Positions 1 through 11,526 of a stretch of 64,000 nt of DNA are shown here, piece by piece. Positions within the stretch are counted from its first letter, which is position 1. Every line of letters begins with the position of its first letter. The stretch is from NCBI GenBank assembly GCA_037893245.1, contig JBAIAA010000444.1, positions 439,501 to 503,500 on the forward strand, given 5' to 3'. The notes under the pieces are model-generated. The model ran no database searches and was not told where the DNA came from. It was given only the letters and a program-made list of their open reading frames with translations. Position numbers and translations under genes: made by a program. This DNA is from Crossaster papposus. Lineage: Eukaryota; Echinodermata; Asteroidea; Velatida; Solasteridae.

Positions 1-500
1 ACGGGAGCAATGCAGTGACCCCGAGCTGGACAGGGCCATGCAGTGGCTGGAGGATAGAATCCCAAGACCCAGCTGACCAGACGTCTCAACGCTGGATGAA
101 GTCACGAGGTTCTGGTAGGCTAAGTGGGAGAAACTGCGGCTCCCCCGAGGTGTCTTGCAGGTAAGAAGGGAGCAGCCCAACGGGGAACCACCGACGTAGA
201 AAGTCGTGGCCACACGGGTGAAGGTACGTCCTAAGGACGTCCTGAGACTCGCCCACGATCATAGGACATCAGGGGCCGTTTTCACAAAAGACTAAGACCA
301 ATCTTAGGAAGAGTAACTCATCTTAGCTTGCATTGGATCTGTTGCAAGTTAGGAGGAGTTACTCTTCCTAAGATTGGTCTTAGTCTTTTGTGAAATCGGC
401 CCCTGGTCACTTGGGGATCCACTGTACGGTCGCATGGTAAAGGAAGGGTCCCGGGTACTGAAGGGGGATGAAACACCAAGCAAAGAAGTGGTACCGAAGG
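1..500 (+). mobile_element. Degenerate Ty3/Gypsy-type pol fragment (RNase H-integrase linker)
   Basis: Reading from base 2 gives a segment with a DPELDRAMQWLED motif, then, after a stop near base 77, a segment ending KLRLPRGVLQV. This matches the linker before the integrase zinc finger of Ty3/Gypsy polyproteins, which usually has a DP-L--W pattern and then LWAQ...L-L-DGVLYR. Further on, LAHDH and SLGDPLYGRM resemble the HD...GHLG zinc-finger part, interrupted by the palindromic element at 272-403. The frame has stops, so this is a dead fragment. The assignment rests on pattern recall only; the left part lies outside the window. Confidence 0.5.
272..403. mobile_element. Palindromic fold-back MITE, copy 1
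   Basis: The element starts GGGGCCGTTTTCACAAAAG and ends with the near-complement CTTTTGTGAAATCGGCCCC. The arms of about 45-50 nt contain the complementary blocks CTTAGGAAGAGTAACTC and GAGTTACTCTTCCTAAG. It has no coding capacity. A related copy lies at 36599-36739. It interrupts the Gypsy-like reading frame, so it inserted after that element. Confidence 0.75.
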
Positions 501-739
501 TTACCATTTAAAACGCGTGTTTGGATATTTACTTTTACCTCGCCAATAAATGCGTTTTTTTGAAACATAGTTTTGCCGACTGGTTAGTGTCAAGTAGGTT
601 ATTGTAGCATTGGTACATTCTACACACAGTAATGTGTAATAAGTTACTTTCATTTAGTCTGGTCTTCACTTTGTTCTTTGAACATTATTACTATACGGAT
701 CATTTTCTAATACTCAGCCAATGTTTTGCCGATATTGTC

Positions 740-1060
740 ATTGTTTCCAATATATATGTTGTGCCAATGAGCAAAACTTACGTTGGACCAATATTGGTTA
801 AGATTGGCTTTCAAGGTTGGCCTAATATTCTTGCCACGTTTGGCCCAATATCAACCCAATGTGTTTGTGCTGGCTAACGCAATAAACTCGGATGGTGCAA
901 TGTGTCAATAGATTGGGACAATAGTGATCTAATGTTAAGCCAACTGTAACGTTGGGCCAACGTTAGGCCAACGTTAACGTTAGGCCTAAAATATGCCGAT
1001 AAGCAAAATAACACTGGCCTAGCATTGACAGCCAATGTTGGCCCTGTTGAAATGTTAAAC
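740..1060. repeat. Diverged short repeats of TTGGCC/AACGTT type
   Basis: Between about 740 and 1060 the words TTGGCC, AATATTGG and AACGTTAGGCC recur many times, often as inverted pairs (for example around 945-990). No coherent reading frame or gene family is visible. The pattern resembles the subterminal repeats of a nonautonomous DNA element, but I could not locate termini. Confidence 0.4.
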
Positions 1061-1259
1061 TGAACTGAACTGAAATTTATGTATAGGAATACATCCAGGA
1101 ACGACACCACCGCTACTGTCAAGTACTTGTGGGGTTCGCGAACACCGATGCTGACACACTGGATGTTTACGCTTATGGAGAGGAGCTGGACGTTTTATTG
1201 TATTTTATTTAAATTTTATATAATTATATACATATAATTTTTATATAAGGAAATGAGCT

Positions 1260-1474
1260 TACTGTATCTGTATGACAGTTGGGTCCTGTATCATCATCAC
1301 ATACTCCTCCATTGTAGCACAGATCACACAACCTGGCAGGCTGACGGATGGACAGACAGTGATCACGCAATGAGCTTACCTGTGAGGCAGTTTGGTTCTA
1401 TAAATCCCGGTGGACAGATGCAATCTCCTGTCTCGTCATCACACACTCCTCCATTGTAGCACAGATCACACACC
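1260..1474 (-). pseudogene. Two decayed partial copies of the EGF exon
   Basis: On the minus strand, 1380-1474 and about 1260-1334 repeat the 3' two thirds of the EGF exon at 1526-1660 (core CDLCYNGGVCDD), with flanking intron bases such as the complement of GACGGATGGACAGACAGTGATC. The copy at 1380-1474 keeps a good donor (GTAAGC), but its acceptor-side phase would give a TGA codon after the real exon, and it lacks the first cysteine. The copy near 1260-1334 has lost the donor and part of the domain. They are best read as tandem partial duplications of exon plus intron, not used exons. Confidence 0.65.
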
Positions 1475-1525
1475 TAGCCTGACAGGCTGACGGATGGACA
1501 GACAGTGATCAAGCAATGAGCTTAC

Positions 1526-2688
1526 CTGTGAGGCAGTGTGGTCCCATGAATCCTGGTGGGCAGATGCAATCTCCTGTCTCATCATCACACACTCCTCCAT
1601 TGTAGCACAGATCACACACCCCGACACAACCAGGAGGAGCCCACTTGCCTACAGCACACCCTGTGACCGAAATAACAGAAATATTCCTTGGTGACGGTGG
1701 CCCACCACACAAAAAGAGGAATAAAAAGAGGAAGGGACACAGTACTTCTTTTCTTGAAATTTCCCATTTACCGAAATTGGATAGAGGCGGGAATCAGTCG
1801 CTTCACCAATATCAATAAACCGTTTGCACGGTCGCGTGAGGGCGCAAAACAAATTACTTGCACGAAGCCCATGAACATCAAATTAACAATCTTGAAATGG
1901 CTTACAATGATTTTAATTTGTCTTCTTACCTCTGACTATCACTCTAATCATACTAAAGTGATTATCCGCAAGTGACCTCTGCCTTTGTATAGCGGCAATC
2001 AAATCCCCATCACTGATCATGGAGGAAGAAAACGTGACGTTAAACATGCCATGGTAGCCATAATCATCAAAACGTGTAACAATTCCGCCTCTGATTCTAC
2101 GCCATAGAGGATGACTCTCAGAATTAACTGCGACAATCCTGAAGGTAATATTCTCCCCAGCATTGACAGTCATTGTCACTAGATCATCCCGAGGATGAAA
2201 CCTTCCTGCAATTTGGAGAGCAATGTAATTAAGGGAAATAACAAAAATTAAATAACGCTAGTTCAGAGGGCTTTGTATTTCAAGTTTAGATTGGTAAATA
2301 TTACAAAAAAATGATTAATTCATCATTTCTTGACTCATTTTAGAACTGTGATGTCCAATTTACTTACCGTACACACTGTGGATGATGCTGTATACCCTAG
2401 TTGTTAACCCTCTATTGGAACCTTCGCAATAGAACAACCCCGCGGCATTATTACTGGTGGTCAGATTCTGTGTGACTATTTGTCCGTTCACTGTTTCCAT
2501 ACTGCCAGTAGGGAGGATAGCAGAGTTCTGTATTGTAGATCCTGACAGACCTATCTGGAATGGTCTGCCAAAACTCAATGTGATGTCATTATCAAGACTG
2601 CTACGGAAACAGCTGATACTAGCTGGGGGCTGTGGGGACCCCGCTCCATAAGGTGTGGGCGTGACCACCGTCAGGTGCACTGTGTCAC
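1526..2688 (-). CDS. Ig/EGF ectodomain fragment, Tie-receptor-like (partial)
   Basis: Three minus-strand exons join in frame, all phase 1: 2688-2368 (321 nt), 2205-1930 (276 nt) and 1660-1526 (135 nt). Acceptors are CTCAACAG, AATTGCAG and GGTCACAG; donors are GTAAGT, GTAAGA and GTAAGC. The first exon looks like an Ig-type domain (ISCF ... GLFYCEGSN, two Cys). The second holds GRFHPRDDLVTMTVNAGENI, a segment that precedes the EGF module. The third is one EGF domain with CAVGKWAPPGC...CYNGGVCDD...CICPPGFMGPHC. This order, and the GKWGPPGC / GGVCHD / CVCPPGFMG style, is what I know from Tie receptor ectodomains and their invertebrate relatives. Signal peptide, remaining ectodomain, membrane segment and any kinase are not visible. 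A secreted Ig-EGF protein would look the same here. Confidence 0.55.
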
Positions 2689-2699
2689 CTGTTGAGAGC

Positions 2700-3350
2700 A
2701 AATAATACTCGGGAATGTTTTAATTTGTTTATACTTCATCTGTTAAAGTTGGTATTTATTTTTTAATATTTTCCAAGCGAATATAGAAAAAAAAAATATA
2801 TAACGCATACATTTGCTTGTTTGCTTGGTTTTCTACAGGTAAACAAAAATGTTTTTGTCATTGCTCAAATAAATTGCGCGCCTCCAGTTCAATAGGTTTT
2901 GAGTGAAGGGTTATACATATTCATATGCTCATTTGGTTATTGACAGGTATGTATGTAGTCTTGGTTCCAAGACCTTCGTGTTGTTTATTCCGCGATCACT
3001 GACACAAACCACCGATGTTGTAGAGGGCGCTATCTCCAGACGAACCGCCATCACCCGCGAACTGAACTCACTCGAAGGTCTTGGATGAGTTGGTCTATTG
3101 GGGGCGCAGTCAGACTATTGTAATATTTGCAGTATTCATATCTCGTGATAATGATTGACGGTTAATAAGGGTTATTGTGTTACGCAAAACATGTCCAGAC
3201 ACCCCGCGATCGACCCGTATCGTGTACACATGATGTACATGTACAATGCACATCGACACAGCAAATCATGGCTACCCCGGCGTTTATTTGTGACTGCGGG
3301 TGTAGAGGTATTTCGTTTTGATGTTTAAATTTGTGATGAGTGAAACCACC
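2700..3350. other. Gene-free stretch, no recognisable feature
   Basis: AT-rich sequence upstream of the Tie-like exons. Short open frames exist but lack domain resemblance and splice context. A 5' exon of the Tie-like gene could lie here or further right; I could not identify one. Confidence 0.4.
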
Positions 3351-3364
3351 TTGCTCTGTCGTGA

Positions 3365-3648
3365 GTGAGTGAGTGAGTTTTTAGGGTTTAACGCCGTACC
3401 AGCATCAATGGCCATATTCACGGCGGGAACAAATTTCATTCAACAATTTTGTATTTCATTCAACAATTAATGTGAAGAAGTTACAATTTTAGAGGTGGGA
3501 GGAAAACCCCAGAGGAATATCCTGGGGAAAACCCACGGAGTCAGGCAGGGACTGAAAACCCAATCCACATATTGGCCCAGGCCGGATTCGAACCTGGGTC
3601 ATAGTGGTGGAAGGCGATGAAAGAACCGCTACACCAACCCGACTCCCC
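3365..3648 (-). mobile_element. tRNA-derived SINE with 12-bp target-site duplication
   Basis: On the minus strand the element begins with a tRNA-like head (GTGTAGCGGT near 3630, box B-like GGTTCGAATCC near 3590), continues with a body containing GACTCCGTGGGTTTTCCCC, and ends in a (TCAC)n tail, seen here as GTGAGTGAGTGAGTG. It is flanked by GCTCTGTCGTGA at 3353-3364 and 3649-3660, a clean 12-bp duplication, which indicates recent retroposition. A second copy in plus orientation is at 34557-34800. Confidence 0.8.
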
Positions 3649-4300
3649 GCTCTGTCGTGAAAACCTCCTAAGCGAATGGCAATTTCTCCTTTGATTTCAA
3701 GGGAAACGTAGTTTTTGCAGGTATAAATTAACTGTTTGTCAAAATGACGCACGAACTCACTAGATTTGATGCTAATACTGACGTACGTTCGTTGAACTGG
3801 AATAAACCAAACGTACCCGCGCCGCAGCACCACATTACTAACTTCTAACGTGCACGAAGTCACCATCACATACACTTGTGTAAACATGTAGTCATGTCCT
3901 TTGTATTTGTGTATCCATAATGATAATTAATGATGAGGCTCAAACTCGGTCGCTGATTGGATCCCTCAGAAAAGCGAGAGAGAAATTGTCGAAAACTAAG
4001 GTTAAAGTTAATAATTGCTTGCCAACTAATGCAAGACCCTTGTGAGAATCCAAAATCATGTACGTTTGTCAAATTCCGGCTCCAATGTGAACGTGGATTC
4101 AGCTGCATTTTGTAAACTACGCGTGCGTGGCGTGCGTGAGACCACAACGCACACGAAGCCAAGATTTGAAAAAGAGACACGCGTTAACGAAGCCGGGATT
4201 TGAAAAAGAGACACGACGTTAGCGAAACGGCGCGCGCGGGGGCGCCGAAATAACACAAGGGTACGTATGTCGCGCCGCGAATATGCACACACGCACGCAC

Positions 4301-4496
4301 GTTTGTTTATGGTGTAAATCGAAGAGTTTCCTTTGTTCCTCTCGAAAATTTCCTTTGTTTGTACTCTAACTTTTTCCGACGGCTCTCATTGGTTTTGTAC
4401 ACGAATCTCAATCGAGGTCGTCCTCGATTCTAACCCTAACCCCAATTTTCCTTCGTGTCGCCAGGTATGTGTCCTCTATTTACACCATAAACAAAC
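4301..4496. mobile_element. 196-bp MITE with GTTTGTTTATGGTGTAAAT termini, copy 1
   Basis: The left end GTTTGTTTATGGTGTAAAT is complemented by ATTTACACCATAAACAAAC at the right end. The interior carries CGACGGCTCTCATTGGTTTTG and a self-complementary GAGGACGTCCTC-like block. A close copy sits at 50783-50975, and diverged copies follow directly at 4505-4860. Confidence 0.75.
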
Positions 4497-4504
4497 GCAC
4501 CCAC

Positions 4505-4860
4505 TTGTTTATTGTGTAAATTGAGGATTTCTTTTGTTCCTCTCGACAAATTGTATTTGTTTGTACTATTCCCGACGGCTCTCATTGGTTTTGTACACGA
4601 ATCTCAATCGAGGACGTCCTCGATTACATACCTAAACCCGATTCACCGACGTGGCGTCAAGAATGTGTTCTTCTTTTATACCGAAAACAAACTCATCAAC
4701 ACATACAAAATGCACACACATTACGTCCACCCGTCTACACACAGCTTTGTGGACCCTCATTTGTTCCTTTTGTTTGTATCATAACCTTTTGGGAAGACGT
4801 ATGTTTTATACATAAATCTCAACAGCGGACGTCAATAGTGGACCACATTTAACGTCCACT
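4505..4860. mobile_element. Diverged tandem copies of the same MITE
   Basis: From 4505 the start TTGTTTATTGTGTAAATTGA and the interior GACGGCTCTCATTGGTTTTG repeat the neighbouring element, ending near 4692. A third, poorer copy (TTGTTCCTTTTGTTTGTAT ... CGGACGTC) runs to about 4860. Three copies lie head to tail. Confidence 0.55.
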
Positions 4861-6420
4861 GTTGCGGCAAGCTCCTAATTGAAAAGTTAAAATTATTTAC
4901 TAAATTATTCACTGTTGGCCGATTTATTCGATGTCTCATTTGAAAGCTAGTACAGTACTAAAAAATTATCAATTTTATTTGAATTCCTTTTAGGGTTGTA
5001 CAACAGGCACACCAACACCAACTTTAATGCATTTTTCTGTCATTTATATAAACTTTATGTTTTCATTTCCACCAATTTTACCAAAAAGGATATCAAAATG
5101 ATAACACTTTGAACTTGCCTGATACGTTAGAACAGCCAGTCAATACGAGCAGAAACACGACAGTAACATCCCCAATGGCAAAACCTCCATGAAATTTGAA
5201 GTTTACGGCCAAACTTTGAAAAATATCTCTATCAAGCGCCATGTTATTACGTGTTACTAAATCTTCCAGCTTAATTTCTCGTCACTATTGCACCGAAACA
5301 GCTTGCCAGACTTTCGCAAAAAAACACACTATTGATTTAAAGCAATGTTAAAATGGTTCCAACAGCACTGCAACTCGAAAGGTCAAACTCAATGGCCAGT
5401 GGTGGCTATTCCATACCCAGCCCATTCATTCACTTAATTGTTGGTCACTGATGCGCGATTGCCGCTATTGTCACAAGCAAGGGTAAGGGGGTAAGCCTTG
5501 CCATTGAGTTCACAGCTTGTATCACCCTCAACAATCCGTGAATATGGCAGTGAACGTGGCAGTGAGCCATACGTCGGATTTGAAGTGACGAGTTATAGGG
5601 TCAATAGGCCTTTGTACTGATGATGTAGCACCTTGTTTATCCCTGGTGCTTTCTTTGAGAGTCTGGTAGGACGACGGTTTCGTAGCATCATAGAAAAGCG
5701 CACATGTGCACAAAGTGTTACGTCACCAGTACATGGGCCTATTTAGGTAGTTTTAGCTTATTGTTTTTGGATTAACCTTTTTCGATCAAACACAAAGCGT
5801 ATATTTCACCAGTGACAATATATGCGTTTCTTGCCTTCCTCTTCAATAATATATTACAAAATTATACTTCTAAAAGATGCTAGGTTGCAGATTTCGGATA
5901 TCTTGATCCCATCAAGCCACGGTTATTAGTAAAACATGTAGAAAGTTCGTTCACAGACTGCCGATAAACTTGTTCAATGTTAAACACGCTATAGAAAAGA
6001 TTGCACGGGATAGATATTTTCGCACAATATTCTTCGCACGTAGAGCATAATGGCACCCTTTGAAAAAAATAATAGAATGACGAAATCTTGTTTATACAAA
6101 ACAAAAATAGTTTCAGGGGATTCAAACCTCTGAAAAAAAGGAGAAGTAAAAAGAAACGAGGTGCAAAATCATATTGCTGTCAATTCAATGCGTATTTAAC
6201 AACATAGACGTCTGCATGTATGTCAATGGGGTGGGAACATCCATGGCTCTTCTGAAATAATTACCATGTATAAAATAATGCAATCATACAAGAGATAAAA
6301 GTTCTTGTTGCTGTTGAGACGCCGACAAGAAATGGACGCCCAACCAATCATCACCGAAAGAAAAAAGGAAATAAATAAATAGTACTTTCTTTGTAATTGG
6401 TCTGGACAAATGTAAACTGC
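4861..6420. other. Gene-free AT-rich stretch
   Basis: I see no gene, RNA or clear element. There is one short inverted pair near 5385-5520 (CTCAATGGC and CCATTGAG), too weak to call. Confidence 0.4.
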
Positions 6421-6422
6421 GT

Positions 6423-6804
6423 TAAAAGGTAGGATACGCCATTTTTACCACCGAATTATTAAGAAATATTTTACTTATTTGAAAGAAATTATTGATTGTA
6501 GGCATCCAGCACATTTTTTGCGCTAGATATCCTGTAATTGTCCCGAAAAATTGAATTTTATTAAATAAAATTACGATCGCGGGACGGCGATCGCGGAAAA
6601 AACAAGAACAACGTAAGAACAACTACCTGACGCCGGATGAAAACGAACGCCGTTTTTCTGGCTTTTTCTCGCGTTTTTCTCAACATCCATGATTGTCAAA
6701 GGTCGGACAGGTCAGTTAAACAATATTTACTATAAAAATATAACCCCCAAATTCACCCATTCCTGATAATTCAAGCATTTACCAATGGTGTATCCTATCT
6801 TTAA
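6423..6804. mobile_element. MITE family A, copy 1 (TTTAAAGGTAGTATACACCATT type)
   Basis: The left end AAAGGTAGGATACGCCATT pairs with the right end AATGGTGTATCCTATCTTT. The shared interior contains ACCACCGAATTATTAAGAAA, GCATCCAGCA and a GC-rich palindrome CGATCGCGGGACGGCGATCG. Related copies are at 20053-20437 and 25195-25495. Confidence 0.75.
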
Positions 6805-7249
6805 ACGGCATAAAATTTAAAACGAAAGAATGGAAACATCTCAATTGTATCGACATCCTGATCAATAACAACATTTCAACAACAACATACACATACTCTC
6901 AGTTGACTTTTCAGTATTTGACATGTATTTCACGCAGTTATACTCTTATCTTTTTCATGGCTCTTCTGAACGTGCGTCTATGTTTGCCTCAAAGTACTGA
7001 TTGAAGTACCTAACGCTCTGTCGGAGTTCCCTAGATTTTTGGGGCAGGCTGGTTGTCACATACTCATAGAAAGCTTCATGACCCCTGATTATCCCATGAA
7101 GAGGAAGCCTGCCGAACTCGTGGCACGGGAATGCTGTCTTCACGTTGTGATGCCAGTGCTTTCTGGGGGTGGAGCAGTGGAGAAGGTGCTAGGTATTGGA
7201 AGGGCTGCAAGGGCGTCTCGTGCTGAAAGGGGTGTAAAGGTAGTGACAC

Positions 7250-8079
7250 AAATGAGGGCCTACACGGGGTACTGGCTGGGAAGGGTCTGCACGGGGTACT
7301 GGCTGGTGGGGGCCTACACGGGATGATGGCTGGTGAGGGTTTACACGGGGTGATGGCTGGTACTGTACGGTGTGCTGGCTGGTCATTGTTTACACGGGGT
7401 GCCGGCTGGTGAGGGTCTGCACGGGGTGCTGGCTAGTGAGGGTCTGCACGGGGTACTGGCTAGTGAGGGTCTGCACGGGGTACTGGCTGGTGAGGGTCTG
7501 CACGGGGTGCTGTCTGGTTAGGGTCTACACGGGGTAATGGCTGGTGAGGGTCTGCATGGGGTGCTGGCTGGTGAGGGTCTGCACGGGGTGCTGACTGGTG
7601 AGGGTCTGCACGGGGTGCTGTCTGGTTAGGGTCTACACGGGGTACTGGCTGGTGAGGGTCTGCATGGGGTACTGGCTGGTGAGGGTCTGCACGGGGTGCT
7701 GGCTAGTAAGGGTCTGCACGGGGTACTGGCTGGTGAGGGTCTGCACGGGGTGCTGACTGGTGAGGGTCTGCACGGGGTGCTGTCTGGTTAGGGTCTACAC
7801 GGGGTACTGGCTGGTGAGGGTCTGCATGGGGTACTGGCTGGTGAGGGTCTGCACGGGGTGCTGGCTAGTAAGGGTCTGCACGGGGTACTGGCTAGTGAGG
7901 GTCTGCACGGGGTACTGGCTGGTGAGGGTCTGCACGGGGTGCTGGCTAGTAAGGGTCTGCACGGGGTACTGGCTAGTGATGGTCTGCACGGGGTACTGGC
8001 TGGTGAGGGTCTGCACGGGGTACTGGCTGGTGAGGGTCTGCACGGGGTGCTGGCTAGTAAGGGTCTGCACGGGGTACTG
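7250..8079. repeat. 27-bp minisatellite (GGGTACTGGCTGGTGAGGGTCTGCAC type), left part
   Basis: About 30 copies of a 27-bp unit of GGTCTGCACGGGG plus T(A/G)CTGGCT(G/A)GT(G/T)AG occur. Because 27 is a multiple of three, frames on both strands stay open for about 100 codons; these are not genes. Higher-order blocks of several units (for example 7500-7690 and 7780-7870) recur, suggesting multi-unit duplication. The array is split by the insertion at 8080-9496. Confidence 0.9.
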
Positions 8080-9496
8080 CACTCTAAAAACAGATTGGTT
8101 AAAAGACCAACCAATCTAATTGGTTGACCCCATATTGGTTGTTTTTAACCAATGTGTTGGTTAAAGCGTAACCAATGCGTTGGTTGTCCGTCAACCAGTC
8201 ATATTGGTTGACGGTATCAACCAATCTATTGGTCATTTATAACCAATATATTGGTTGTCCTTCAACCAGTCATATTGGTTGAGCTTGTAACCAAGGTATT
8301 AACCAATATATTGGTTATTCATAACCAATATGTTGGTTGTCCTTCAACCAGTCATATTGGTTGAGCTTGTAACCAAGGTATTAACCAATCTATTGGTTAT
8401 TCATAACCAATATGTTGGTTGTCCTTCAACCAGTCATATTGGTTGAGCTTGTAACCAATTGTATTAACCAATCTATTGGTTATTCATAACCAATATATTG
8501 GTTGTCCTTCAACCAGTTATATTGGTTGAGCTTGCAACTAAGGTATCAACCAATCTATTGGTCATTAATAACCAATATGTTGGTTGTCCTTCAACCAGTC
8601 ATATTGGTTGAGCTTGAAACCAAGGTATTAACCAATCTATTGGTTATTCATAACCAATATATTGGTTGGCCTTCAACCAGTCATATTGGTTGAGCTTGTA
8701 TACAGCAACTGACCAATCAGAAGTGAGAACATTTGTTTTGACAATAGTCGATGTTAAATTGTAGTATTTAGTCCAAAATGCACTTTTTTGGCCTTAATAT
8801 GTAATTATTCAAACGATTCCATGATTGAATTTAGATTTTTGTACAAACATAGTGAAAAATTCACATTACATTTCCTTTGTATTCAAATTTTGACATTATT
8901 CATAAAAAACTAGCTGTGACTTCGTCGTGGACAAAAAAAGCGAACTATAAAACTAACAACGGCAGTAGCTAAGTTTGTAGTAAGTGTTCAGTAGGTAATA
9001 GGTTATTATTGTATTTATGTGTATTTGCAGTGTGTAATAAGTTAATTCCATTGGTATTATTTAATTACGTAATTTGTCCACGTAGGAACCAATACATAAA
9101 AACAACCAATAGTATTGGTTGTAGCCTAACCGTTATAAATTGGTTGAATTAACCAATAATGTATTTTTGCATTTGTTATAACCAATGCAATTGATTGCGT
9201 GTTAACCAATATGAATTGGTTGCAGCCCTACCATTATGTATGGTTAGTGCTATAACCAATATGGATTGGTTACGTGGTAACCAATACAAATTGGTTGGAG
9301 TCCTACCATTGTGGATTGGTTAAATTAACCAACATTGCATTGGTTGGTTTTATAACCAATATGGATTGGTTAAATAGGTAACCAATGTCATATTGGTTAT
9401 TTTAACCAATATTTTGGTTATCCACATATCTACCAACTGGATTGGTTGAAATCGACCAATATATTGGTTATTTTCAACCAATCTGTTTTTAGAGTG
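8080..9496. mobile_element. 1.4-kb CACTCT-ended element packed with AACCAAT/ATTGGTT repeats
   Basis: The termini are perfect inverted repeats: CACTCTAAAAACAGATTGGT on the left and ACCAATCTGTTTTTAGAGTG on the right. Removing it rejoins the minisatellite as GGGTACTGGCTAGTGAGG, with TG present on both sides, consistent with a 2-bp TG duplication. Subterminal blocks (8090-8700 and 9100-9480) hold dozens of ATTGGTT/AACCAAT words. The left block is mainly an approximately 90-bp tandem unit containing TCCTTCAACCAGTCATATTG. The centre (8700-9100) is AT-rich and non-repetitive. There is no transposase frame, so it is nonautonomous. Confidence 0.85.
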
Positions 9497-9745
9497 TGGC
9501 TAGTGAGGGTCTGCATGGGGTACTGGCTGGTTGGTTAGGGTCTACACGGGGTGCTGGCTGGTTAGGGTCTACACGGGGTGCTGGCTGGTTAGGGTATACA
9601 CAGGGTTGTGGCTGGTGAGGGTCTGCACGGGGTGCTGACTGGTAAGGGTCTGCACGGGGTGCTAGCTGGTGAGGGTCTTGGTTCTGGCCGGTGAGGGTTT
9701 ACACGGAATGGTGGCTGGTGAGGGTCTATAAACGGGGTGATGGCT
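9497..9745. repeat. 27-bp minisatellite, right part
   Basis: This continues the array of 7250-8079 after the insertion, with more diverged units (GGTTGTGGCTGG, AATGGTGGCTGG) towards the right edge, as expected at the decaying end of an array. Confidence 0.85.
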
Positions 9746-9910
9746 GGTACGATACACACTGGAAAACTCCAACTACTGGTAGACTATCGAATAATATTAT
9801 CGTTGAGCATGTGGATCACCTGTTTTTAAATCTCCGCCTGGATGTGAGGGGTAGTTCTATATGGGCGTGACCGGATAGGAGGATGATCGCCAGTATGTTA
9901 ATACTAAATA

Positions 9911-10538
9911 TGTGACCTGTCACCACAAAATGAGAGTAAAGTCGCACAATGTGATTCAGAGATATGTCCATTTCAAGTCAAAATATGAAGAGGTGGTCAA
10001 TTTTAAGATTTTGCGTAATTTGGAAAGCCCTAGTCCGCCTTTACATATTCCCATTTTTTGGGTGAGATCAGATGATCGAAAACATCTTAAATTACGCGAT
10101 TTTGCGTAGTTAGTGTTTGGATTAAAGTCTATTAGTGGTATAATTAACACGGTAATTAAATATGCAAATCAGGTCCTCGTAAGTGTCCCACGTTTATGAA
10201 ATTTTAATATTTTGTTGTTTATACAATATTTTGTATGTGTTGAAAATTTCAAGAAGAAATAAGGATTAGAACATAGCCGTTGCTGTGATAAACCGAACCT
10301 TACTTGTCCTGTTTTGTAATCTTTTGTGTGTTTCTGTATAAGATGCTTAAAGTAAGTTTTCTCACAAACACGTTTTGTGAAACCCATGAGTTTCTAGAGC
10401 GCTGTAAAAAGTATTTATCGCAAAACCCCCAAGTGTTATATACCATTGGAAAGCTCTCTTTCTCAAGAATTTGAAAATACCAATATCTCAATTTTCAAAA
10501 TTTCCGACTTTACTCTCATTTTGTGGTGACAGGTCACA
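9911..10538. mobile_element. 628-bp element with 34-bp perfect terminal inverted repeats
   Basis: Bases 9911-9944 begin TGTGACCTGTCACCACAAAA, and 10505-10538 are their exact complement, ending TTTTGTGGTGACAGGTCACA. The words ACTAAATA and TA occur on both sides, so a TA-type target is possible. The interior has no transposase-like frame. It is a nonautonomous DNA transposon. Confidence 0.8.
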
Positions 10539-10953
10539 TATAGTATTATATATGTACTAAATATGTTAATTCTTTTACAAATGACTAGAATTTAAATTAA
10601 TTTGAGACAACAATTGTTGTTTTCTCTCGCAAGTAGATCTTGATTCATTTGCTATTTCTTTTGGTTCACCAGTTTGAAAACCGTTTACTTGTGTAGTACT
10701 GGTTTGTTCGTTACTTGCATCAAACCGACGCACAGGGTGTGGATTTATCAATGAGAAAGTACCTAGTTTAGTCCGTGGATACAACACAATAGGTTCATAT
10801 GTTACATTCATAACTAGTAAGTTTAAAACAACTAAGACTAGTTACTACAGACACAGTGTTTGCAACCAATACGCCTTAAGCTGAAATATGTCTCCCATCA
10901 TCATGACAAAGGTTTATTCCCACAGCTTTCCCCTGACTTATGATTCTACGCTC

Positions 10954-11453
10954 AAGCGGTGGTCACATCTTACGGTCATGAACGTAGTTCATTTGACCGT
11001 AGTATACTGTAGTTGGCCGTACTTCAACCGTAGTGCCGTGGTTACTACGGTCAACTACGGTAAACTACGGTCCACATTACTTTCAAGTAGGGTCAACTAC
11101 GGTCCACACTACGGTCAAGTAGGGTCAACTAGGGTTAACTACGTATTATGCAAGGCTTACAGTACGGTATAGACATTCAAGGTGACCGTAGAAATATTTT
11201 CAACATGTTAAAAACGTTTGGGCTAACTACGGTCAAATCATGGCTTTCCTCAAGGTCTAAGTACGTTCAGAACTACGGTCTACTGCGTTTAACTACGTTT
11301 AACAACGTTTAACTACGTTTAACTACGTTTGACTACGTTTAACTACGTTTAACTACGTTTAACTACGACTACTAGTACTATGGTCTATTAGTACTACGGT
11401 CAACTACGGTCACACCATACTACGTTCATAACCGTAGGATGTGACCACCGCTT
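10954..11453. mobile_element. MITE family D, copy 1, rich in ACTACGGTCA repeats
   Basis: The ends AAGCGGTGGTCACATCTTAC and GTAGGATGTGACCACCGCTT are inverted repeats. The interior is a mosaic of ACTACGGTCA and AACTACGTTT words in both orientations. No coding frame is visible. A second copy is at 11711-12049. Confidence 0.8.
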
Positions 11454-11526
11454 CAATCTATCTCGCTCGTATATCTAAATCCTGTAGATACCGGAGTCAG
11501 ACAGAAACAAAGACGGTGGTGCAAAT

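Noticed and set aside
7760..8119. Repeat proteins on both strands (VCTGYWLVR and ASTPCRPSP types)
   Set aside because: These are artefacts of the 27-bp minisatellite; all frames stay open and no gene context exists.
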